Below are positions 23,231 to 35,845 of a stretch of 64,000 nt of DNA, piece by piece (position 1 is the first letter of the stretch; every line of letters begins with the position of its first letter). This DNA is from Fasciola hepatica. Its lineage: Eukaryota > Platyhelminthes > Trematoda > Plagiorchiida > Fasciolidae. The position numbers and the translations under genes are program-made. The notes under the pieces are model-generated. The model was not told where the DNA came from and did no database searches. It worked only from the letters and a program-made list of their open reading frames with translations. The stretch lies in assembly GCA_948099385.1 (NCBI GenBank), contig CANUEZ040000024.1:23905001-23969000 (forward strand), written 5' to 3'.

Positions 23231-26095
23231 GTGTTGTATACAAAATGTATTGTCTCGCAGAGCTGACTGGTGCTTTCACCACGGCCTGTGATGAGTCAAC
23301 GTTTTGTGACCAAAACACCAAGCTAAGCGTGACCATAAACCCGTGAAAAAGTCCACATTGTCATTGGTCTGTTACCAGTTGCGTAAAGTGTCTAGGAGCT
23401 TTTTTCTTCGCGGTGTACTTTATCAGAACACTATGGCATAGATGTAATCTGAATGAATGAGGACTACGGAAATGGTTTGAGGTGTATACATACACCTCAG
23501 ATCAATAATGAGTGTCTCGATGGGTTCAGTTGTGCAAATGACACTAGTGAGGAAGTGTATCGAAAGCAGTCACGTAACATTCCATGTGATATTCTAAGTT
23601 CCTGTCTGTGAGAAATCGTAAACAGACCAGAAGGGGAGGTGGAGATTGTGGGAAAACAATGGAAAAGGTAGGCTATCAGTCTTCGCCGATGAATGTACGT
23701 AACGGGTCACCAGCGGTTAGATGAAGGTTAAAAGTAACAATGAAAAAGTCTAAGTGCAATTTAAAGTTAAAGAAAAATTAGAGTATTCTTCTTTGTTTAT
23801 CCGAGTGTCTATAAAGAGTGGTTGGGATCAAGGAGACGAACTTCAATTGAGATTCCCTATGTGCTTCTGTTCACTATAACAGGACGTCTTTTAGCAGTGG
23901 TTTAGTGAACAAAAGAAGGTCTTGTAAGTAGGTATAATGTCGCCTATAATTATCTACAATTTATTTGATTTCCAAATCCGAACATTTGTTGATAAGTTGA
24001 TGAGAATGCTAACAATCATCGACAACGGCAAAGTCTGGGTGCCCTTTTTTGGCCCCACGTGAACTCTACCAACTGGACTTTTGTGTTCGAACCTAACCGG
24101 GGTCGAAGATTCTTAACTTTTGGTTTAGTTCCAGATTTCTCGAATCTGCCTGATCGTATTTTATCAGAAACATCTTGGTTTAAAAAATACGTAAACAGAT
24201 TTTTTCGTGACGAATTTCTTCGTAGGCTCGACAATATTTGATTAGTTCTGACTGGCTAACTTTCTATCTCAGTGAACACGTTATTTCGCTTTATTGATCT
24301 TCTAGTACTGACTGACCGCGGAAAGTTTCGTGCTAGACCCATAGGTAATCAGCATTATTTACACTAATATTTGTATTAATATTGTGTAACCATATAAATA
24401 TCTACTCGGAAATGAAAGTATGAAATAAGAAAAGACAGACACTACACGCTAAGAAACCTGAAGCTCATGTTCGCTGAATGGAATCGATAGTTCTACGCAT
24501 CTTATAAAATCATCCTCACGCGTCCAGCTTTCTCTTTGTTCATTTCCTTAACGTGACCGAGTAATTATTGTCACGCACAGATTAGACAGTCGACCACGAC
24601 ACGCGTTGGACGAGGGTTGCAACCAGATCCAATTCCCAAGGGAGTTCGGATTTCCACGATCTATTGTAATGCCTCCAAAATTTTCACAAGAATGGGAAAA
24701 AAAAACATTTTGTTCAATAATACACTTAAGCCATTTGACTTTTGAGTGGATATTTTTTGTTTTAATCCGACAATTTTAAGGGGAGCACACTGATCCTCGA
24801 TGCAACATACCACTTTTCCACGCGAAAAAATTCAGGGAGTGAAGTGATCAAATTGTCGCTCGTTCTTTAACCTCCTTCGTCCAAAAATCCCTTAATCTTA
24901 ACCCTCTCGTTTCTCCGCAAAGCCCCAAGACTGTTTGGACTGTGGGCAGGGGACTTGGATGTCTTTGACTTAGTTCTTTATTTGGGAATTCAATGAATTG
25001 TCCGGAGAGGGTTTGATGATACTATAGGAAAGATGACTAAGTAAACCATGAAACAGACTCGAAAATGGGAATATCCTAGCTGGTTTACTCCCGGAGATAA
25101 ACGAAACATTTTGCGAAACCAATCTTGTACGATGAATCTATTTTTAGGATGATGCGGTGATTCTTCTTGTCATCCAGGTATAAAACCATACTACTCATAT
25201 CGGACATACAATGGTTATTCGGCGAATTTGTCCGATTGGAACTAGTTTCATTCGTAATGCATTCGGTATGGTCAAATTTTGTGACTGCACTCCGTAATCG
25301 AACAATATGGTATCTTGAGCACTAGTTGCGTAACCTCGGCAGATGACAGCATTTTCGTTCCCCTGGACGATCGGGCAAGTAAATGTTTGTCAATCCACCG
25401 AAAATGAAAATGCGGCGAAGAACATCATTCGGTAACATGCCATACCTAAATCTGAGCTCATCCAATTATCAGAAACCGCCAGGGTGTTGGCCATACTCGA
25501 ACCCGTGCATGAAAGCCTCTGATACTTTGATACGGCATTCGTTGTTCCAGTCCCAAGATGTGGTAGTGGAACAAGCTGATATTCAAGGTGAATGAACGAT
25601 GCGCACACGTGATACAGAGCAGATTTCTAATGCTTACGTGTTCACGGACCGAGTTAATATCACATTAGCTGGGTTCATTTGCTTTTCTTTTGTGTCGCTT
25701 GGAGCTTCTTTCTAACCCCTTCAGCCTCTTCTCTCTCCCAACTGACTAGTGGAAATCTGTTTACATCTGACGTTCTATTTGCCTTATTATCTCCGTTTTT
25801 AGAAAACACTGACTGGTATTCGTAAACGTTCTTTGTTTTAAGTAGTAAAGACGGCGTATTATTTGTCAATGCTCCATTTGATGTGTACTTCCAAATGAAT
25901 GCAGTTCGTTGTTTGTTACCGAAGACATGGTCACGTGGTCATGACTCTACTATATGATTTAAAATTCGATAGTAAAATAACTACCTGGGTATGTTATGTG
26001 ATATAAATTCCTATCATATTTTGGTTGATAATGAAGGCAAATATGTAAACCAGTGATCGAATAGAGGTCTAGGGAGGAGTTGAATCATTAATCAC
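23231..26095. other. Intronic sequence, nothing firm recognised
   Basis: A short stretch near 25345-25375 reads ADDSIFVPLDDRAS on the + strand, which resembles the YADD region of a LINE reverse transcriptase. No flanking RT motifs support it. GTGTTCGAACCTAA near 24082 is B-box-like but no other copy was matched. Confidence 0.35.
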
Positions 26096-26141
26096 TTGCT
26101 GCTTCGTTCTCTTTTTCGATTCCATATCCCGAACTATTCAG

Positions 26142-28123
26142 GTGAGAAACCGTTCATCTGTGAATTCGAGGGTTGCGATCGTCGATTTGCTAACAGTTCG
26201 GACCGAAAGAAACACATGCATGTTCATATGAATGACAAACCGTACAACTGTCGTTTTAAAGGCTGTGATAAAAGTTATACCCATCCGAGCTCATTGCGCA
26301 AGCATTTACGAGTACACTATTTGTCCCCAAATGGTTCACAAACCGATATGGAACCTCCTTCGCCAGAGAGTGAACAAATGACCACAATGGATGGATCCGG
26401 CTCGTGTTTATTATCCAGTCAGTTTGATTCGGATGGACTTAGTCGTTCGGGGATGATCCCGGGCACTGAAGACGGATCAAAACAACGCATTTCGGAATCG
26501 AATTTACCCATCAAACCCAATTACTTATGTCTAACTGAGAGCATAGACTATGTGGGACTGCCAGATGGGAAAGCGCGTAAACGTTCACGTGATCAGACAG
26601 CGTTCGATCTGTCTGATGGACGACAAGACTTGGGACGCAAGTCACGTAAACGGCGTTGTTCTCCCAAACCGGATTATTACCTCGGTGAGATGGATTCCAA
26701 CAAACAAAGTGGAATGGGAAAAACTGTAATACTGTCAGACGGAATAGACTCGACCACTAACCGTGGACCCACAAACCGCAGTCTAATGGATCTGGGTTAT
26801 ACAACATCGAACCGGGAACAACTGGACAGTTACCGTCCACCATTTTCGCTCCCTCTATGTCTGGCTCAGGTTCAATCAGTTTACACCCAAGGTATTCAAG
26901 CGTTTGCTTCTCAATCTACCGGCCGTTCGTTCGACCCGGGCTCATCATTCTCGTCTATCCGTATGTCACCTTCCGGTTCCCGGCTGAATACTTTCTACAA
27001 CCGACAAGCTACTGATCTTCCCTTGAACACAAAACCGCGCAGTCACATAAACCGTGGTGAATTCGATCCTACATTCTACAATCCGTATGGTTATCTGAAT
27101 TCGAACTATGCCCAGGGAACCACTAATCTGTACTCTCAGTCAACAGATGCGAGTAAAATGCCCGTCGAAACTAGTGATGCGCACTCGGAAACATCACTCG
27201 CGCTGGCTATGCGCTCTTGTCCCAATAGTAATATGAACACCCATTCTTCATCAATTTACCAAACCCTGCTTCAATCAGATACAGCATTCCAGCACAACAC
27301 GAACCACTCACTAACGGGGTCTATAGGCTCTTCATGTGACGTGTCATCTCAACTTGTATCGATGTTTCCTATGGCGAGCACGGATGGACTGAATGGTCCA
27401 CGAAATTCCGATCTGACTGGTCCGTCGATTAGTCATCACTCTTCATCAACAGATTCAGATCTAGACACAAACAGCTTGTTGCTCAAGGTCGGACCACCAA
27501 GTCCAACGTACCTGGGCCCGACTACGGCTGTTCAGTCGGTGAAACCGCAAACATCAGCATTCGAAGCCTCACTGACACGATTTCTTTCCTCTGTGGACAA
27601 TGACCAACAACCATCCGGGAAACTGTCTCCAAGCCCTTTCGAAATATCCCGGGATGGTGCCGCTAATGGTACAAATATAGCCACAGCTGCCGCGCTAGCT
27701 GCCAGTCGGTGGTTTCCACGTGCGGCGGCAGCAGCTGTAGCAGTGAATTATTTTGACTGGGGTATTAATTCCACTCCGATTAATGATAATGGCACTACAC
27801 GGACAGAAACTAACGTAAACGACCGAAACTGGGACAAAATAAGTGTCCTCAAACAAGACGATTCAGATGACAGTCAAAATCGGCCGTCCAAAACCGGTGG
27901 TGTAATCGTTTCAGAAAATAAAGTCAATTTGGAAACGAACACGGATGAAACCGGTAATCCGACTGGAACCTTGCTTAGGGAACTGAGTTCAAGTTCGTCA
28001 TTATTCTATCCGGTACAGCGTTGCGCGAACATATCCCAGTCCTCATTGGTCAGTTCATCTTCACTCACTCCATTGAACATTCCGCATCCATTGAATGGCT
28101 GTGGTTCACTTCAAGCTACGTGA
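26142..28123 (+). CDS. zic: ZIC/odd-paired transcription factor, exon with fingers 4-5 and C-terminus
   Basis: This exon completes codon 470 and runs to TGA at 28121-28123, giving residues 470-1129. Finger 4 is C476/C481/H494/H498 with the ZIC signature [16 protein letters not shown]. Finger 5 is C506/C511/H524/H528 with [14 protein letters not shown]. Its Cys-Cys spacing is four residues, as in insect odd-paired, rather than the two of vertebrate ZIC finger 5. Two basic clusters, KARKRSRDQ (613-621) and RKSRKRRC (635-642), are possible extra nuclear localisation signals. A long Ser/Asn/Thr-rich tail follows, with an alanine-rich segment near 987-1005. The tail of about 600 residues makes the protein much longer than human ZIC1 (447 residues). 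Join to exon 8902-10309 by the phase-1 intron. Confidence 0.93.
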
Positions 28124-31100
28124 CTATAATGTTCACACACGCACACACACAAACACAAATGAGTTCTGTTTTGTTTGGCATGATCTGTATTCGATTGTTC
28201 ACATTTGCATACAGAGTGAAAGGAAAACGGCGGACGGGCAAACAGCCTAAGCTCTATCATTGGGATCCTACCCCAGGAAGATCTTGGGTATCTCGATTAA
28301 TCTTTAGAACCATATTTATTCTACACTGCGACAGAAGAACAGAAGCTACACCAATGCTACCATTATACCGATCAAAAGTCTCAAGACACAATCAAAATTG
28401 AGCATCTCTCTTGTACAGAGCAATTTCTTATGTGAACAGTATTTCAGTCAGTCAAGAATCATATACTTTACACCAAAATGACCAAAGTAGATATGTTGTT
28501 CTTGTTACCATTGCCGTTGTTATATTCTGCGAATGATCTCTTGGATATTTGTTGGTTCATGAGCATGCACGTGTTCAAAACACAACATTTCCCTCTATTT
28601 TGCCCTGGCTTTCGTATTCGCCTTGTAAGCAAAGCCAACAGCATTCAGTACAGACAAAACGAAATGCCCAGTTCAGATTTACCAGATGTATACCCGTTCA
28701 CTTTCTCGCACAATGTCTTTTATCTGGCCACACTGATTAGAGCCAATTTTGAACAAAAATTAATCAGACTTCCAAGTTCTGCAATGATGACCGGGGATAG
28801 ACTGGATAGTGTCCTGCTGTCCGTCTAAAAATGACAGGAATTAGCCCCGAGGCTATCCGTGGGGTCGTGAAATCACATTCTTAAGGCTAACTGGTACGGA
28901 TTTCGGTGATAACGAGGAACTAAGAGATAGCTTGTAATTATTCAAATAACCGAGGAGAAAGGTACAAGGAAACAGCTGGTTGTTATCGTCTGGTACTAAG
29001 AGAAACTGCCATCATTTTAGAAAGTTTTTTTTCTTCAGTTTCATTGCACAGAAAACGTTGTTTAACTGTAAGAATCTCGAGTTATTGTAATTTTATGCAA
29101 CCGCAAAAAGCAGTTCGTTACCGAAGAGAGTAGCCTTTTGACTTTCGCATTATAGTAAAACCCAACGAGCAGAGCACGTTAAAGAAAACAACACGATCCA
29201 GCACACTTTGTATTATCAGTAACCGTGTCTTCGGGTAGAGCTGACCACTAGTCGACCCTTTGATTACAGTAGATAAGCTTCCCCGAGGCAAGTTTGCTTA
29301 ACACAATAACCCACGGTGCATCATTTTTCGATGCATTCCGATTCGCTAACTCCATGCCCCATCTTTTCCTAGGATGTATGTTCTATTTCGAGTAAACATG
29401 GATGCACTGAAAAGCTTTGGAAGAGCCGATATCCAAGTATTCATGTACAAGCCATTTCCGATTCTTATCCTCCACACCAGATGCGGTTTTTCTGGGTCGT
29501 CATTTGAACCGAACCTTCCATCGAATCCGGTTGGCCGGTGATCGTGTTTAGAGTCTCGAGCATCGTGACCCTCTTCGGTCGTGTGGATTCATTCCAGATT
29601 AACAAGACCTTTGTAGTTTTTCCATATCCAAGTGTAGGAGACAGTAATGTAGAAAACATCTTTTCACTAGCTTAGTAAGAACACACGATCGTATTCGAGC
29701 CTCCTAGTTAGAACTCAGTGGATATTCTGTGCTGCTGAAGATTCCACGGATTTTCAGAGGTGAATGGAGTTGTGAGACTGCACGATTTCTGATTGTTACA
29801 AGTATGGCAATGTTTTCACGTCCTAATATGTTTAGTGCTTTAAGGAGAAAGAAAAAATGTTCTTGATTTTTCCACACGTCACAAGATCCTCTCAGTTTCA
29901 GCTGATTTTGCATGAGGCTTTGGAATAAAAGCAGTAACTCTGGTTGCTACAATTTGGAACATAAATGGCTTCACACAGACCACTAGATGACCGAAACGAA
30001 GACAGCTGATGTCAAATGGACCGATAAATTCTCCCAGTCTGTCAGTTGGAAGGGCGATGGACGGTTCTAACGAGGATTCATGGAACTCATCGCGAATGCT
30101 GTGCGATTGATATCAGTTCCAGCCTCTCACCGTACGACATCGTTTCAATCTGCGGTATAAAGCGAGACAAATAATGGATAATCAACTGTAGTGTTCCATG
30201 TTATGAACAGTGATAAAACGGGTAATTACTTTTATCACTTGACAAAAAACGGCATTTTCCGGATTGCCATGACTTTTGATTTTTTTCAATCTCACAGTCA
30301 TTTATTGACGAGTAAAAAAAGAGGAAATGTAGGTAAAAAGCAAATTCGACTATGTTTTAACTGCACCTTGACTACTCGCTCGCGTATGATTGTATGAAAT
30401 TGTATGAAATGCCAGACAAACCGCGTGTGGTAATTAAATGACCCGTTCTCGCTCATGGCACGTCAGTGATGCCGTTGTCATTTCCTTGTTGTGGTCACGA
30501 TGGTGAAAAAAAGGTAATGAGGTACCGAACATTTTTGTCTCGTGTACACATCAAGCAGTCTATCAAACATTTAACTCATTACTTGGTCATCAGCGCCTAA
30601 AGCTGTCCTGGACTATACACGCGCGCCGCTTCCATCAGACACCAGAACGACTTTTAATTTGAGTGTACACCTGTGCACGAGAGGCTGCAAATGAAAATTC
30701 TCTTCTAAAACAAGTTTCTATGATTCTGGTTTTGACTGTTGTTGTTGTCGTCGTCATCGTTGTTGTTGTTGTGGCTACAATGCTGGTCCTAATCTTCGCC
30801 AAAGTAGCCGAAAGTCTCAAAAATGAATGGCGTCTTCTCTGACGATTTGTCGGTGTTGACTATGCGTACGCATGAATGAATGGTGTATATTGAAAGCTAT
30901 GACACTTCACAAAGTCTGGTTGTCCAGTTGAAGCATTTGGATGCGCACACCATAATGCGTATGTTCGATTTTGTGCGTGTGCATGTGTAATTGTGTAGTT
31001 TTTAGGGTTCATGTGTAAATACAGGCGTGCCCACAGCACATGCAAACATCGGGTTGAACTTGTGTTGGCTGGTCCATTTATTTACACTCACTCACAATCA

Positions 31101-34100
31101 CGATATGACAGATTGACAGATTTTCGACAGCTACTTCAAGCTCTCGTCTCACGTGATGGCATTTAGTTTGTACGACATGTGCACACATGCGCGTACCTGC
31201 ACTCATAACCATACTCGGCCCACCTGAGCACACGTATAAACAGATGGACACAGTCACTGGATGAAAAGGTTATCCGTGTAGTCTTTGGTTATACTCTAAC
31301 TCAAGGTCACTGGGTACCGGACAGTGCTAAGTATCAAACGATTAACGAGGCCTGTTCGGGCTCATCGGGCTTGTGGAGAACAATCTCGACAGGACAGGGA
31401 CATCCATATGCGGTTTAGGTAAAACAACTATGGGCATGGTATCGTGATAAATTTTCCTGCGTCCGCAAAAGAGGAAATAAACTAGGAAAATCAATCGGCA
31501 AAAAAGGGAAATAAGCGAGAGTCCATTTGATGCAAACGATTGCCTAGCGGTACTTTGATTCTAGCAACACAAACAAACAATCAGCACCTCAAAACACTGC
31601 AAAGTGAGGCTCGTAACATCATGGCAGTTTCGTAATTGGAAACGCATTTGCTTGAAGAGCTACATCAGACTAAAACCTAACGGCTTAGATTTTCAACGTA
31701 GAGTAAACTGAGGGTGTTTCTGAGTCAGCGTAATCCAGAAAATTGACAATTCACAGAAACAATCTCAAACAAATACGCAGAAGAATGTGAGCACAGATGA
31801 TTGACGGACAACGAGAACATCACGGTTAAAGGTCGAGTGATTTGAGTCATGAATCCTAAAGATCGGTTAACAACACACAAACAAAAACATTCACGTGTAC
31901 TCTGTGAACTACTTTCTGGTTGAGAAACTTGCATCTCGAATTAGTGTCTTGCCGTATTATCATACAATCGGAATTCTGTTTGATGATTATCTTGCTGTTC
32001 TGTATAGTGGACTTACAAGAAACAATATTACAATGCTGTAATGTTGAGTTATTTGTTTATGTCCAGGATAATTTCGTATGTCTGTCGGTGCCTGACGCAA
32101 AAAGGTGCATTTTAAACGAATCCAAGTACGATCAATATTCAAAATAAGTCACGTGACATGTTCAGCATGCTGGAACAGCGATCTTCCGATAGGGATTGTA
32201 CATGTTCCGTCTGCAAAATACTGAGTCGGAGCGAAGTTAGAGTATGATAGGCTTACCACACCCACTTTCAGTGTGGCGATCTGTGGCTTACCGTTGCACA
32301 TGTGACGATACGATACGGAAGTAGCCAAGGTGGAAGAAGATATCAACGTAAATCTTCCAGTTGATATTCTAATGACTAGAAGTGTTTTCAAGACTGGGCA
32401 GTCTCACACGAATTTATTTGTACATCACACGGACTGCGTTCTTCCGACCGTAGTGGTGTTGTGACCAACAAGTTGCTTGCATTTTGACTTAGTAGCTTGA
32501 CAATGAGCCTTGTGATAAAACTGCAGATTTTAACTGTCGACTACCTACATTGAAATAATCAAATTACATAGAAATGGATGAACACAGAGTTAGACATTTC
32601 TTGGCCAAGGGGATAAACACCCACATCATCCAGTATCTAAGTGTCCGCGCTGCTATCTATTGGGTTCGAACAATGGTTCTTCTTCAGTTTCGGTCGAATA
32701 AATCGTTGAATTCTGCATTATTTTCCGATGACAGATGAATCGGGACCTTTAGTTTGGGGGCTAATACAGCAACCGGCTTTCCGAGCCCTAACCTGTTGTC
32801 TCTGATCAAATTAGTCAAGGTAAACAACACTGAACTGACTCAATAGTTTGAGATGATACTACTGGTACTACTACTACTTTAGATCCACCGAAATTATTTA
32901 TTCATTAGATTTCCTACTGATTCTCTACAAATGGTCCCAAATCACGGACGAACATCAAGCATCTGATGATCGCAAAATTGGGACGACGACGCGGTTCACT
33001 TTCTACGGATGCGTTCAATATGAAAATGAAATCAGACTATTGTGGTGCGGATTGTTAACTGTTTTACCCGATTCTAATTAAATTTCTGCTGAGGAAGTTT
33101 CACCCGGCTTTGTACTTCACTGTTTTGTTCTCACTTCCTCTTTTTGTTGATTTACATCAGACAAAAAACTTTTAAGGCAAACTGTGCGGATTTTCAAGGC
33201 CGACCATGTTCCCTTGAATGGAGCTGAATAGCAAGAGATGGAGTAGTGACCATAATCAAAGGATAATACCCATTTAGTTCAATACGATTTTTTTTATCTT
33301 GTGCTTAAGAGCTGTGGAACAGACTTACCCAATGACCGCAAGTGCCAGCTGTTCCATCAAGGTCAACCAACCATGATTGATCTGACAAGGAGATTGATTT
33401 AACAATTAACAAGTAGATTGTTGTAGCTTGGTCCTTCTCATACAAAAAATGGTTTCGTGGCATGAAATTCGATGAAATGCCTATTTAACCGATTTTCATA
33501 ATGGTGTGAATGACAAGTTAGTCATTGAAAAGGAACAATAGGCAGAAAAGTTGAATAATTCCTAGTTTGCTCGCTGTGCAGGGCATTGCCAATGGGAGAT
33601 TCCCAATAAAGCAACAAAGAGTCGGGCGTGAAAACCTACCTCGAATTTCACAAATCATTTTTTGATCAGAAGCTACAAAGTTTCTGGGGGTACTATCGAT
33701 CGAAAATTCTGTGCCATGAAGTTAGCATGCTCCCTCATTCCCATTCCGCAATTATTTTGTCGAAAGACAGGTAAGACTTGTCACTATTCATTAGTATTTG
33801 CAGATAGTGAAGAACCGTCACGCATATCTGTCTGTCAGATCAGGCGATTACGATCGTTTCTCAGTGAGACAGAGAGAAAACCTGGTTCAACTGAATCTGA
33901 TGGTATTTGTTTCAGGGATAGAAAAATTTGCGCACAGCTATGCCAAAACCCAAAATTTCCTCTCATTTCACTTTGGTTGTTTCCCATTTGAGGCTGCTTT
34001 CTGTTTAAGAGAAAATTCGAAATAAAGTGATGCTCTCTGGAATCCATCCCCTTAATTTTAGCAGTATACAAAACATAGGCGGAGTGTAGTTTTTTCAGAG

Positions 34101-34370
34101 TCGTGTATTCCCATTTTGCAATGGGCGGATGGTCTGCTTTCTCACTGAAATGTTTTGCAAGAGATAGATCTGAGGCCAATAAATCTCATCCGTTTTCACA
34201 TTTCACAGAGGAATATAGAAATATCTGCGCATATTCGAAAAAGTCAACCACATTATCCATGACCGGTAGTGTTTGTGGTTCAGACTGATGTCTACCGTAT
34301 TCAGCCCTCATCCGCGAGCTTGATATTCAGGCTGCATCAGTGCAACATACAAGAACGAGTGATCTTCTCC
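28124..34370. other. Downstream flank of the ZIC gene, no gene recognised
   Basis: It begins with the ZIC 3' UTR. I found no AATAAA in about the first kilobase. Several frames of 100-126 codons (28021-28401, 28478-28828, 33662-33991, 33835-34179) show no domain and overlap each other on different frames or strands. There is a CA-rich run at about 28136-28158 and a TTG/TCG run at 30735-30772. Confidence 0.4.
30735..30772. repeat. Imperfect (TTG)n trinucleotide repeat
   Basis: TTG and TCG units in tandem. The opposite strand reads as a Thr-rich ORF (30635-30820), which is an artefact. Confidence 0.8.
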
Positions 34371-34371
34371 C

Positions 34372-34397
34372 GGGGTGGGGTGGGGTGGGGGTGGGGG
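34372..34397 (+). repeat. G-quadruplex motif, five G-tracts
   Basis: Five runs of four or five G are separated by single T residues (GGGGTGGGGTGGGG then TGGGGGTGGGGG). This is among the strongest possible patterns for a parallel intramolecular G-quadruplex. Confidence 0.85.
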
Positions 34398-34864
34398 AGA
34401 TTGGAGTTGCACGTGTTCAGTATGCAAGATTACAACAGAAGAAAACTCCGTGAACCGAAGCACCGTGAAAGCATCAGCAGGTCTCCAACACTTGGTGGAA
34501 CACTAAAATGAAAGCTTATAGCCTGGCCATTATAGTAGTCGAGGTGATACCACCCTTAATATATTTTGCTATGTAATGGCAACTATCTACGCCCTCCCCC
34601 CCAAGAAAGGATTATACCTGTGTCTACTATTCTGTTACATCCGATCGAATGTTTGACTGTATTCGCATTACGACAAAAGTTAAGTGTGAATGAAATTCCT
34701 CTTCAGGACTGCGACAGCTTCCAATGGAGAAACGCATCGACTTTTTCATACTGGAGAAGGGGCTGAGCGGCTTGGTGAAACGTGAAAAAGTACCACAAAA
34801 TAAATAAGTCAGTTAACAACAGCACATCCTCATTCTATGGATATCGTCTTTTCGACTGTTTTTA

Positions 34865-35120
34865 GCACACGCTTACTCATGAGTGCAGTGGAAGGGGTAT
34901 GCCTCTAACGTCAAAAGCCCACAGCAATATTAGTTACAGTCGACAACCAGACTCTGAGACTTGAAATGGTGAGCCACGTAGGATTCAAATATGTCAGGCT
35001 TGGTAACGAGCCGGGCAACAGTTGATTACTGTCTCCCACCAGGGTGACCGTTGTCGATGGCGGGATTCGAACCTCTCACGTTTGACTTGGTAATCAAATC
35101 TCTTGACTGCCATCGGCCTA
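34865..35120 (-). repeat. SINE-like family 2, copy b (tRNA-derived)
   Basis: On the minus strand, in order: ATTTGATTACCAAGT, GAGGTTCGAATCCCGCCATC, CGGTCACCCTGGTGGGAGA, CAATCAACTGTTGC or near variants, then CAAGTCTCAGAGTCTGGTTG and CGACTGTAAC. It continues to a TGCACTCATGAGTAAG end. CGATGGC and GCCATCG (35055-35061 and 35109-35115) are complementary arms around the A/B-box head. Confidence 0.7.
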
Positions 35121-35239
35121 TTGAGTCCATGGTAGCGTCTACGTACATAAATTGGATTTTTGCGTAGCGGATTCATTTTCATTTATTATTGATGGGTAAG
35201 TCAATAACTAATCGTCAAAATTTTAGAAGATTGATTCGT

Positions 35240-35345
35240 CACGCAGTACCGATCCGATCCGATGAATCACAAAAGTAGATGTCGGGTTCGAATTCCCAGT
35301 TAGAACTTGGCGGATGCCCACTGCAGCTGATGATTCATAAAATGC
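35240..35345 (+). repeat. SINE-like family 3, copy b
   Basis: GTCGGGTTCGAATTCCCAG, a good B-box, is followed by TTAGAACTTGGCGGATG then CCCACTGCAGCTGATGATTC. This matches the minus-strand copy at 48625-48745 base for base over much of its length. Confidence 0.6.
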
Positions 35346-35741
35346 CAGATGATACAGCTAACTGTACAGCACGTTCACGAATTCTCAGGCGACGAATAAG
35401 TTTCGAGTGCGCGTCTCAATGATGGTGATGAGTATGCGCATGAGCATTGTCGACTCTATTTAACCTCTATACATTGGTCTGTACTCTGGTCAGTCTTATA
35501 TTTATATAAATCATATCTTCAGGTCGTATTTTCCCGAATCTGTTAGAAAATGAAGTTTACATTTTTGTTCTACTCAAATCCTAATAAGCATGGATTTTAT
35601 TCATGGGCATGATGGTCAGTTTGGATTGAAAGATTATCGCGTTAGTCCTCAAAAGTCATAATTATCACGTAAAACTTGGAAGAATTTTCTCGCAAATCAT
35701 TTAAAGCCTCGTTGATAACACTTAGGCAGTCCTGCAGAAGA

Positions 35742-35743
<2 letters not shown>

Positions 35744-35817
<74 letters not shown>

Positions 35818-35845
35818 ATAACATAACATAACATAACATAACATA
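35744..35845. repeat. (TA)n tract followed by (ACATA)n
   Basis: About 35 TA units (35744-35814) run directly into six ACATA units (35816-35845). Overlapping ORFs full of Ile-Tyr are artefacts. Confidence 0.95.

Larger units (their letters stand above)
10310..26141 (+). other. ZIC intron, about 15.8 kb
   Basis: The donor GTAAGT at 10310-10315 and the acceptor TTCAG at 26137-26141 join codon 470 (G|GT, glycine) in phase 1. This restores the finger linker HTGEKPF exactly. The intron interrupts the linker between fingers 3 and 4. It contains three copies of SINE family 1 and one each of families 2, 3 and 4, small microsatellites, and an antisense cystatin-like open stretch at 19989-20331. The remaining sequence holds only short chance ORFs. 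Confidence 0.9.

Noticed and set aside
25340..25600. LINE RT fragment suggested by ADDSIFVPLDDRAS
   Set aside because: Only one short motif-like string, without flanking RT blocks in any frame.
26096..26141. Start of the second ZIC frame at 26096
   Set aside because: The open frame begins in the intron. The acceptor TTCAG at 26137-26141 with the phase-1 join defines the exon start at 26142.
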